A stretch of DNA of 27,745 nucleotides from Gnetum montanum (Eukaryota > Streptophyta > Gnetopsida > Gnetales > Gnetaceae): the NCBI GenBank assembly GCA_015680685.1, contig MNCI01020854.1, forward strand, positions 109,044 through 136,788. The letters run 5' to 3'. Positions 19,511 through 27,745 of the stretch are shown piece by piece. The notes under the pieces were generated by a model. That model saw nothing but the letters and a program-made list of their open reading frames with translations. It was not told the origin of the DNA and made no database searches. The translations under genes were made by a program, and so were the position numbers. Every line of letters begins with the position of its first letter. The stretch's first letter is position 1.

Positions 19511-20615
19511 CTGCAAGCCTAGTATGTTGATTTAGCTATTTCTTACATTGGGTTTTTTTTCTAAGAAAGAAATCCATATTTTTGACTCCTAGTGGTGAGT
19601 GCAAATTTGTGATGTGCATGTTGCTAATATAAAGCATATACTGAAATGAAAGAAAATTTATCAGTGTTCTGTACATTTGATTTTTTGTGAACAGCTCTGA
19701 ATAATGTATATTTCGTACCTTAGTACCTTGATGGCTTTGTTGGTTTAGACACACTCCACATTATAAATATATTTTATTTCGAGTTCAGTTGGCAATGAAT
19801 GATTCAGACATGTTAAAGCATATTATTAGTACCAGTATTTCATAGGTCCCTAGGATGCAGGGACATGGGGACATAAGAACAAGTCCCAAATGCATTTGGG
19901 GATAGGATGGGTTTTTGGGAATGCCATTTGGGGATAGGATGGGTTTTTGGGAATGCCATAGAGACGCAACTCGGACATGAATAATTGTTTTATTTAAATT
20001 GGATTATGTTTAGAAGTATTGTAGATTATGGATAAACTTATTGTAGATTGTGATTTGTCAAATATTTTTTTAGAGGTTTTTACTACAATTTTGACTACAA
20101 AACATTTTCAAAATATTCTGCAAAAAAGAAAATAGGTGTAAATAAGATATAAAATGTATTTTGAAATATTGTAGTATGGACCATATCCCACTTGGATCCT
20201 GGGACGTGTCTCTATCCCTAGGATGTCTTGAACATGAAATTTTCCATGAGGATGTGTCCTTGCTTAACGCTAATTAATACACATTGCAAAGCATTTCTTC
20301 AAATAATCTTTCTTTCACAGAAAATCACATGTACATTGCTTAGGTAATAAACAAGCTTGAATCTTTAGAATGACTACTAGCCAATCTATTTTTGCTGAAG
20401 ATACGAATTCAAAATAAGTCCATTGTCAAACTATCTTTTCTTAGTGATAAAAGTTGTCATTAAAGCAAGATCACTTACATAGCAATAAAGGACATACCTA
20501 AACTTAAACTTTTAAGAAGAGTAGTTCTTTACCTTTTAAATAAATCCAATATGTAAAAAGTGATGAAATATCTTGAAAAGTAAGGACCAATAAGAAAACC
20601 CGTTTGAACTTGAGA
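19511..20615. other. Intergenic stretch with a short tandem duplication
   Basis: No gene seen. It contains the 32-bp exact duplication described separately (19894-19957); otherwise AT-rich. Confidence 0.55.
19894..19957. repeat. Exact 32-bp tandem duplication
   Basis: The unit starting ATTTGGGGATAGGATGGG at 19894 is repeated without any change at 19926-19957. Two copies only. Identity implies a recent event, or a sequencing or assembly slip. Confidence 0.9.
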
Positions 20616-20619
20616 TTCA

Positions 20620-21376
20620 CGTACGCGATATCGTAGTGCATCGCCAAGTCTATAAATAAGAGGTGGCTCTCCCTTGTTTCACAATCTAGGCCTAGACCAT
20701 AGCTAAACTTTGGCAGTTTTACCTCTCCAGAGATAGAATAATTTTCATGTGCCCACAGTAGGAACTCCAAAGTGAATAGATCTTTATTCGAGCAAATATT
20801 GCACCTAAACACAAATTTGTGTATGATAATAAAGATAAATTCTTGGATAAACCTTGCAGTGTATGGAATAGGCTAATTAGGACTTTATTTATTGTTGTTT
20901 ATTGTTTATCATTTAATTGTTTTATTAGTTAATTAAATCTCTCTCAACCTTTCTCTCCTAGTTAAGTGCCTCAGTACGACCATTTCGAGCACGTGCGTTA
21001 CGCTTGGTGATCCTAGCAACGACTAGCGTTTGGTAACCAAGGTTGCATCGGTTCAGGGTGTGAATGGTAAGTGAGAACAGATGCTGATGCTACGTTAATT
21101 TAGACTTAGTTAGTTAGTTAAAGTTAGTTAATTAGTCTCTTCACCCTTCACCTCGTTAGCATAGGAGATAAAATAGAAAGACATAAAAATCATATACCTT
21201 AGAATTACTTAATCATACAATCGTGAAAAATACAAGTAAGTCTGGGAAGACAATGAATGATTAACCTTAGGTGTTCCATGAGGCGTGTAGGCACTTAGTC
21301 TGTGGAGTTCGACCAGATCGCATGTGCTACGCTCGTATTCGTATGGTTGAGTGTAGGGGTACCTCGCCACTCATCA
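20620..21376 (+). repeat. 5'-truncated solo LTR, subfamily A
   Basis: Matches the LTRs at 3290 and 12241 from CGTACGCGATATCG onward: TATAAATAAGAGGTGGCTC at 20651, AATAAAGATAA, GGTTTGGTAACCAAGG-type block, and the end CCACTCATCA at 21376. The 5' terminus is missing; homology begins in the centre of the GATATCGC palindrome. No PBS follows, and no target duplication can be checked. Confidence 0.88.
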
Positions 21377-21420
21377 AATGTGTACCTTCTGCTACATTTA
21401 TGACATTCTTTTTAGAATTT

Positions 21421-22118
21421 GTAGTGAAGCTCTAATAGTTTTTCCACTTGAAAGTTAGAATATTTTCTAAGTGCCTACAATAGGAGTCAAAGAGTATACA
21501 AATCTTTATTTGAGCACTATTGTACTTGAGCACTGTAGTGTGTGTGGAAATAAAGATGAGCTTTATGATCAAACCTTGCAGCAGTTGGATTAAATTAATT
21601 ATGTTCTTTATGCATTTAAATATTTAAGTAATTTCCTTTAATGTTTTAAGTAATTGAAGTAATTAATTAAGATAAATTAAATAGTAAACATAAGTACAAC
21701 CACTTTGAGCATATGTGTAAGGCTTGGTAATCCTAGTAATGCTTAATATTTGGTAACCCTAGCAGTATACATGTTTAGGATGTGTATAGCAAGTGGGAAT
21801 GGGTGCTTATGTTAGGATTAGTTAAGTGTTAGCTAGTTGTTAGATTAATTTAGTAATTAATTACATTATCCTTTATTCTTTATTCTTAGGCAACTTAGAA
21901 CATAAAAAGGATAAAAATCATAAACATCATATGCCTCAGTTATACTTAACTATACCCTTATACTCACAAGTATAACTAGGAAGACAATGATTATAACATT
22001 TGATTCACCTCCTAAACCACTGTACATAGAAACCTAAAAGTCCTTGGAATTTGAATAGATCATATGTAAATGCTTGTGATTTGTATGGTTGGGTGTAGGG
22101 TCTACTCGCCACTCATCA
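21421..22118 (+). repeat. Divergent LTR, subfamily C, directly after the previous LTR
   Basis: Recognisable homology to the LTR R-U5 part begins at GTAGTGAAGCTCTAATAG (21421) and includes GTGCCTACAATAGGAG, AAATAAAGATGAGC, CTTGGTAATCCTAG and the terminal GTATGGTTGGGTGTAGGG...CCACTCATCA motif-like end (CATCA at 22114-22118). It differs from subfamily A at many positions and has small indels. Its U3 is not recognisable; 21377-21420 may be a worn remainder. No PBS follows. Confidence 0.8.
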
Positions 22119-23064
22119 GTAACTTAAACCTATGTCTTGTACCTTGTTAACATCATTTGTCAATAGTGATGATGATGATTAATAAAGAATGTAGGATTGT
22201 GTGCCATGTGTAGTTAGTATTATTAATGTGGTATTATTTAACACATGTAGTTGGTTTGGAGTATGACATTGTATGATAGGTGTAGTTGGTATTACGTTTG
22301 GTTATACTAAATATTTTGAAGTAATTTGCTAGTTTTTATTCTTTTATTATTTTTACTTTAATTATATATATATATATATATAGTTATTAAACTTATATGC
22401 ACTAGTTTGACTAACATACTGTTAACATTGAGGCATTGTATGGCATATGGCATTATTAGTACCTTAGAAATAACTCTTTTCATATTTAACAATAAGGTAT
22501 TAANGATTGTGTGCCATGTGTAGTTAGTATTATTAATGTGGTATTATTTAACACATGTAGTTGGTTTGGAGTATGACATTGTATGATAGGTGTAATTNTT
22601 TCATATTTAACAATAAGGTATTAACCTAGTATGACCTGGATGATGATAATGATTATGATTTGGCTTCTAGATGGCTATAAAGATGATTGGATCATGAGTG
22701 ATCATAGGATGAGATTAGGTGAGTTGTCAAGTCAATTTACAATTAAGTGTTACAACCCACAACAAGAAGTCTCAAATTAGTTTTTGAAGTTTCATGCTAG
22801 TAAAGGAGTAAGTGAGACTTGATGCTTTTAGAAGTGGAACATAAAAACCCATAGGAGCATTTAACATTTGATAGTAACTAGATGCACAAATGTTGGCAAA
22901 GGGCTAAGACATTCTTAGGCATTACAAAGATTGAAAATTATTAGAGGGGTTTTATGGTAGTAGTAGTTGGAAGCATGTGGAAGTAGGATTCATGTTGATG
23001 TAGTAGATAGGAGTGCATAACAATAGTAGAGGTTTTGTGAATAGCAAGCAGTTGTGAAAAGATA
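22119..23064. other. AT-rich stretch with a TA microsatellite and a duplicated block
   Basis: No gene seen. (TA)n runs at about 22363-22381. The duplicated, N-flanked block at 22478-22624 is listed separately. Confidence 0.6.
22195..22624. repeat. 90-bp identical duplicate bounded by N bases and 26-bp repeats
   Basis: 22195-22284 equals 22505-22594 exactly (offset 310). The second copy sits between N at 22504 and N at 22598, and those Ns are flanked by two identical 26-bp stretches at 22478-22503 and 22599-22624 (TTTCATATTTAACAATAAGG...). Removing the bracketed block would restore a simple continuous sequence. Confidence 0.9.
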
Positions 23065-23988
23065 TGATGAGTGGTGAGGTACCCCTACACTCAACCATAT
23101 GAATACGAGCATTTCATGCATGATCCAGTCGAACTCTGCAGACAGACTAGTTGTGGTATCCAGAAAGTTACTCATAGATCGCAGTTCGCTATCTTCCAAC
23201 CTGAACTAGTATTAGCTTGTCATGTATGGTTTAGTCCAGAGTGAGGTGTAAGATGTGCTCCTATACTAATGCTACTCCTCGGGCTAATGAAAAATAATAT
23301 CAACTAAACTAGGAGAGAGATAGAGAATCTAAACTAGCCTAAGTGCGATGAGCATCCATTCTTTAATCATCCATACACAACTTGGACCTCGTGCATGGCT
23401 ACCACTGGGATTACCAAGCGTAGATCCTAGGTACGCTACTAGGTTACCAAGTAATCACACTTAAATGCTTGTGATCAAGTCATACTCATTCCATATTTAA
23501 TAGGAGTTTAGGATAAAGAGATGTTAACTATGAAAGCAATAAATAATAATAAAAATTAAATAATTAAACTAAGTGAATGCTCCAATGATGAAGTAATCTC
23601 GATCTTTATTTTTGATCATGTGCATGTCCAAGTACGTCACACTTGAATAAAGGATGTTGTACAATTACAATCATTACACTGCAGGCATGCACTGAGAAAT
23701 AATTCTAACTCTAAGAAGGAAAAACTACAAGAGTTTGGATAAGGGACTAAGAACTAATTATTAGGAACAAAGGGTGCTGCCTCTTATTTATAGAAGATGA
23801 GGCAAGATGCGATATCGCATGGCAGATGTGATATCGCATGTGTGATATCATGTACGTGATATTGGGGGTCTGATAACAGGGATCCGATATCAGGACCTAT
23901 CAGACTTGGTATCTTGTATTAGGGTTCCAATAACAAGGGTTTGGTAATAGGGGTATGATAATAGGACCTGACAGACCATGACTCATCA
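23065..23988 (-). repeat. 3' LTR of a minus-strand relative (subfamily B, 924 bp)
   Basis: On the plus strand it begins TGATGAGTGGTGAGGTACCCC and ends ACTCATCA at 23988, the reverse of the family termini. It includes the inverted TATA region (CTCTTATTTATAG, about 23781-23793) and several GATATCGC-like motifs at 23808-23875. The R-U5 part resembles 1-235. It is followed on the right by a purine tract and internal sequence, so it is the 3' LTR of an element read right to left. Confidence 0.88.
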
Positions 23989-24000
23989 TACCCCCAAGAC
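23989..24000 (-). other. Polypurine tract of the minus-strand element
   Basis: TACCCCCAAGAC on the plus strand, i.e. TCTTGGGGGTA on the minus strand, next to the LTR start TGATGAGT. It corresponds to the tract at 12229-12240. Confidence 0.75.
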
Positions 24001-25010
24001 TGAATAACAACTCGTCCTCGAGTCAAAGAAAGTAAGGAACAAGTTCAATTGATTACACAGTGGATAGGTATGGGATTATTGACTAACTAGGAATTTATTT
24101 ATGCCGCATTGGAGAATTAAACAAAATTTGGACATAGACACAAAAGACAAATCTTGTGGAACTCATGAGGTTCCTGGTAGTGGTGGCTCCTCTATGGGTG
24201 CCTCTCCTTTGTCCTACATGATCAGGCTTCTGAGATTGATACTATTGAAGAAGCCCTTGAAGTTTCTCCTCTTCTATCCAAGGATTATGAGTCATCCATG
24301 CCGATGTTCCAATGTTTGATGGAGTTAGCACTTTCCATGAACATGGTAGTTGCGAGAACACTGGATTGGCCTTGACATGTTATGCCGCAAATAGCCGTCA
24401 TTCCTCTTCATAGGCTTGGGCCCTAACCTCTCCACATTTTTCTTGGATAGATTATGTAGTGACAAGAGTTCCATGATGGATGCTAAGTGATTGTGCCCCC
24501 ACTCTACATGTTTTACATGAAGTCCTTGGCCTTTGCCTCCCCCTGGTCGTTCGATTGCACCATGAGAAGGTCCTCATTGTTGTCTTCTTTTAGGAGCCAT
24601 CTATAATCACACAAAGATCAATTGTTAGTAAGGTTATTATTAAAAAAAAATTCAATGATTTCATACCTTACTCATTGCCTTTAATAAATGTTGAATTCTT
24701 TGCTTAGTGTGATTTTAGAGTTAGAAATTTTTTCAAGGAAGTTGCCCTAAAAGTTTAATGTTGGACCTGGTTTGTTTAGGTGACACATAAAAGGACCTAG
24801 TTTTGAGAAACGTTTGATAAAATGATGACAAAGAAAAGAATAGATTTGGAAATGAAGTGCTTAGAGGGTATAAGATGATGTGGTGGTATGCAACAAGTAC
24901 AAATTGCAAAAGTCACGCAAGTGGGTCCTCCCCAAAGCAGGTTCCAACTTATAATGCCCTTGCGTAACCACATCTTAAAATGTCCATAGGCACTAGAAGG
25001 GTTAAATGTA
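24001..25010 (-). mobile_element. 3' internal region of a truncated minus-strand LTR element
   Basis: On the minus strand, blocks shared with the 3' region of the 9.8 kb element occur in the same order: CTTTGGGGAGGACCCACT (24928-24945 reversed), GTCAATAATCCCATA (about 24071-24085 reversed) and GACTCGAGGACGAGTTG (about 24010-24026 reversed). No gag-pol or 5' LTR is seen to the right within the window, where unrelated repeats begin, so the element is truncated or disrupted; its far end is uncertain. Confidence 0.72.
24310..24600 (-). pseudogene. Basic minus-strand open stretch in the element's 3' region, unidentified
   Basis: Reading the minus strand from ATG at 24600: MAPKRRQQ, a TGA, then a continuing basic, Gly/His-rich stretch (GPSHGAIERPGGGKGQGLHV, HNHLASIMELLSLHNLSKK) to a stop near 24316. 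An acceptor-like TTATAG precedes the ATG. It occupies the place where Athila/Ogre elements may have an extra ORF, but it does not resemble the open stretch at 11650-12066 and I recognise no family. The single early stop suggests decay of a once longer frame. Confidence 0.3.
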
Positions 25011-25430
25011 ATCTATACCAGTTTCAAAAAACACATACATGTAGATACCACCGAAATAAGGTAAGAATTATACACTATACGAGACACGAGCTACAATTAC
25101 ATGAACAACGAGATGAGACGAACTATAGAAGGGATTGTAGAGATTGGGACATGAGGTAATTAACCCAAGGCACAGTGAATCCTACACTTTTAACAATTTT
25201 CCTGCGTATTAGGAGGACATAAAGAGTTCAAATTTGACAATTTCTTTTTACCTTCTTGCATACAGTGAAGCCTTTTCTTTATATACAAATTATTTAATTG
25301 ATGGAATCTAATGGATGATATGGTTGTTAACCTGGTAAATTTTAAAAGTGAGAACTTCTACACCTCTGGCAGCCTAGACCCTGGGAAGATCTCTGGCAAG
25401 ATCATGCTATGATGATCCTAGCTAATGCCG
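25011..25430. other. AT-rich stretch, possibly remaining internal sequence of the minus-strand element
   Basis: No gene and no recognisable match on either strand. Confidence 0.4.
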
Positions 25431-26110
25431 AGGCAAATGACAACGAGCTCTCTGTCGACACACATGTCTTGCCATAATCATAAATAACCAATTATTTATA
25501 AATCTTACCTAGCCAAAGAGTCACTGCAAAGGAGCCAATGATTAATATTTATCTCGATTATTCATAATCTCGGTTATATATAATGATATATTTATAATCA
25601 TAAACATAAATGATTATANATTGATTATTGCTCTAATTATAATAATCTCATAACATTTATTGGATTCCACAATAATTATAATATAATAATTATGAATGAG
25701 CTATTAACATCATTCATATCTTATCCATTATAACAATAATGTTAATAGACAAACGCCCGTGATATAATAATAACATTATTCATGCATTTGTAATGTGATT
25801 TTTTATATCTCCATGAATGAATATGCATTACAAATATATGTTGTAGTGCCAATTTAGTTTGATCTCTTCGTATTCCCTCAACTGCATGTGCCACATGGAT
25901 GACAGCTAAAGAATCAATGCAGCGGAATTGAATCTCTACTCGATTAATGCCCCCTAACCTTGAGCTTCTCATTCGTTTCTTTATATTCCCTTACATGCAC
26001 GCACCACATGTAAGGAAAGAGTCACTACAGGGGAGCTGAATCTCTATTCAATTGATGCCCCCCAACCCTTGGCCTCCCCATTCATCTCTTTATATTCCCT
26101 CATGTGTAGG
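25431..26110. repeat. Imperfect tandem repeats, period about 115 bp
   Basis: Units share AAAGAGTCACT(A/G)CA(G/A)(G/A)GGAGC, TGAATCTCTA(C/T)TC(G/A)ATT(A/G)ATGCCCCC and TCTTTATATTCCCT. Clear copies lie at about 25862-25990 and 25978-26105, and a weaker one at about 25490-25540. The intervening sequence is very AT-rich with ATAATTATAA-type runs and one N at 25619. Confidence 0.65.
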
Positions 26111-26119
26111 GCCCAAAGT

Positions 26120-26290
26120 GGGTAATAATAAATATTTATTATTATAAACGGTGAGTAATATTGAATATTTATTATTATTATAAATGGTGATGGTTATGAT
26201 TACAGTAATAATGACTATTTATTCTTATTATAAACAATGACGATTATGATTACAGTGACAGTTACGATCATGGCAATGGTTACGGTGTGA
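26120..26290. repeat. AT-rich minisatellite-like region
   Basis: Repeats of the type AATATTTATTATTATAAA(C/T)GGTGA and GATTATGATTACAGT(A/G)A occur two to three times with spacing of about 50-60 bp, then drift into TTACGATCATGGCAATGGTTACGG. Confidence 0.55.
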
Positions 26291-26489
26291 TGCAGTACTT
26301 AAAGATATTGAACTTAGGCATCATGTTACAAGATTAAGAGGTGAAATATTGGAATTCATGCATTTTTAGAAACATGGATTCTGCTGCTATTAGTCCCAAT
26401 AGATAAGGCAAAGAATAGTTTCTTCAAGATTAGCAATAACAACCATCTACTGCAGCAAGTAGTGCAACAACTATCTACTGCAACAAGTA

Positions 26490-26975
26490 ATGCAATCTCT
26501 ACTTATATGTGAAGGTGCAAGGATAATGCTTACAGTTAACCTTTGGCTTGAAGCAGGATTGGTAAATGGTACACTTGGCATGATTCACAGTATTATGTAT
26601 CTTTAACGTAAATAGCCACCTGAATTACCATTATATGTTATTGTTAATTTTGACTTCTACATTAGATGTGCCTTTGATAATGGTAATCCTCATCATGTGC
26701 CAATTGTACCTATGGTCCAAGGAGCATCTCGTCAGTCACCATTATGGTTGGCATGGGCCATGACTATTCATAAATCTCAAGGAATGACACTAGATAAGGC
26801 TACTATTCACATTGGTTCAAGAGAAATTATGGATCTAACGTTTGTTGCATTATCTAAAGTCAAGACCATTGATTCTTTAAAGATTCATCCTCCTTTTCAT
26901 GTGCAAAGATACAGAAAGATTTCAGATGCTAAACATCTCCAAAGTAGAATTACACAAGAAGTTTTTTTTTCTTAG
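26490..26975 (+). pseudogene. PIF1/Helitron-type helicase, C-terminal part
   Basis: One frame reads CEGARIMLTVNLWLEAGLVNG (2B-domain start), two stops (TAA 26604, TAG 26613), PPELPLYVIVNFD, VPIVPMVQGASRQ, LAWAMTIHKSQGMTLDKA (helicase motif V with TIHKSQG) and LTFVALSKVKTIDSLKI (motif VI). These are the final motifs of PIF1-family helicases; in plants the closest forms are Helitron RepHel proteins and their many fragments. The ATPase Walker A/B part is absent upstream, so this is a fragment. The end from about 26834 is repeated downstream (27246, 27650). Confidence 0.82.
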
Positions 26976-27240
26976 TTGGAGAATTAGGCATATTGAGTTC
27001 ACACTTATTATAGTATTTTGCTTTTTGCTCAATCCTATTATACAGCTCTATAATGTTTGTTGCAATAATTGTGTAATATATTCCTTCATCAACATATACG
27101 AAATATATAGACTTTTATTTTGACCAATTTATGTTTACCAGTATATATTATTTGGAATGCAAATAGTGATGATAACTTAAAAAATAAAAAAATAATCAAA
27201 TTCTACTCATAGCCCATGAAACTGCTTCATAAGAGAACTT

Positions 27241-27420
27241 ACGAGTCTAACACTTGTTGCATTATCTAGAGTTAAAACCATTGATTCTTTAAAGATTCAT
27301 CCTCCTTTCCATATGCAAAGATATAGAAAAATTTTAGATGTTAAACATCTCCAAGTAGAATTGCACAAGAAGTTCATTTTGCTCAGTTGGAGGATTAGGT
27401 ATATTAAGTTTACACTTATC
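27241..27420 (+). pseudogene. Second copy of the helicase C-terminal end
   Basis: LTLVALSRVKTIDSLKIHPP followed by FHMQRYRKILDVKHLQVEL, parallel to the first copy, which reads FHVQRYRKISDAKHLQ and has small indels after it. There is no start codon or upstream helicase motif, so it is only a duplicated tail within the tandem array. Confidence 0.8.
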
Positions 27421-27640
27421 ATTGTATTTTGCCTTTTGCTCAATCCTATTATGTATCCCTATAATGGTTGTTGCAATAATTGTGTAATGTATTCCTTCAT
27501 CAACATATATGAAATATATAAACTTTTATTTTAACCAATTTATCTTTACCAATATATATTATCTGGAATGCAAATAGTGATGATAACTTAAAAAAAAAAT
27601 TAAATTCTACTCATAGCCTGCGAAATCGCTACACAAAAGA

Positions 27641-27745
27641 ACTTACGGGTCTAATGTTTGTTGCATTATCTAAAGTCAAGATCATTGATTCTTTAAAAAT
27701 TCATCCTCCTTTCTATGTGTAAAGATACAAAAAGATTTTAGATGC
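27641..27745 (+). pseudogene. Third copy of the helicase C-terminal end, cut by the window edge
   Basis: Reads LMFVALSKVKIIDSLKIHPPF, then a TAA where the other copies have CAA (HVQRY / HMQRY); continues beyond the window. Confidence 0.75.

Larger units (their letters stand above)
26834..27745 (+). repeat. Tandem array of the helicase 3' end, period about 404-412 bp
   Basis: The segment beginning TCTAACGTTTGTTGCATTATC (26834) recurs at 27246 and 27650, the last cut by the window edge. Each unit holds about 45 codons around the VALS(K/R)VKTIDSLKIHPP motif, then about 270 bp of AT-rich 3' sequence ending in a block with ACTCATAGCC and ACTTACG. Copies differ by scattered substitutions and small indels, so the duplications are not very recent. 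Confidence 0.88.

Noticed and set aside
20504-20812. 102-codon minus-strand frame
   Set aside because: It spans the start of the LTR at 20620 and unrelated flank; antisense of an LTR and not a gene.
26899-27123. Open frame overlapping the helicase tail
   Set aside because: A shifted reading of the helicase end and its AT-rich 3' flank; the parallel copy at 27313 shows the helicase frame is the meaningful one.

Overview
The window looks like nuclear DNA of a land plant, most likely a seed plant with a large, repeat-rich genome. It is AT-rich and dominated by decayed Ty3/Gypsy LTR retrotransposons, with remnants of a LINE, a broken plant-type LRR receptor kinase and Helitron/PIF1-type helicase fragments. 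Nothing bacterial, organellar or viral is apparent. A gymnosperm would fit the style, but that is only an impression. No intact host gene can be supported. Three single N bases (22504, 22598, 25619) show this is an unfinished assembly.

Layout. 1-235: the 3' end of an LTR cut by the window edge. 236-3284: AT-rich sequence without a recognisable gene. 3285-13080: one complete Athila-like Ty3/Gypsy element of 9.8 kb with two LTRs, a tRNA-Asp-type primer binding site, gag-protease-RT-RNase H-integrase, a 1.8 kb 3' non-coding region, a purine tract and a perfect 5-bp target duplication (ATGGT). It is dead: 24 in-frame stops, loss of the RT YxDD box, and Asp-to-Asn changes at RNase H and integrase active sites. 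13081-15900: AT-rich DNA with a LINE zinc-finger remnant near 14.75 kb. About 16140-18640: a broken LRR receptor-like kinase of the non-RD (HCD) type, with degenerate LRR units, a TM-like segment and a frameshifted kinase domain. 18640-20619: intergenic sequence with a 32-bp exact tandem duplication and an unidentified exon-like ORF.

20620-22118: two further LTRs in direct succession, from two subfamilies. 22195-22624: a duplicated, N-flanked segment that looks like an assembly artefact. 23065 to about 25000: the 3' LTR and 3' internal region of a second, minus-strand relative of the 9.8 kb element. About 25.4-26.3 kb: imperfect tandem repeats. 26490 to the end: the C-terminal part of a PIF1/Helitron-type helicase, whose last exon-sized piece is repeated in tandem with a period of about 410 bp and runs off the window.

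The parts do not form a pathway. The history they record is repeated insertion by one LTR family (six LTR copies, at least three subfamilies, both orientations), probable methylation-driven decay, and local tandem duplication around the remains of an immune-receptor-like gene.
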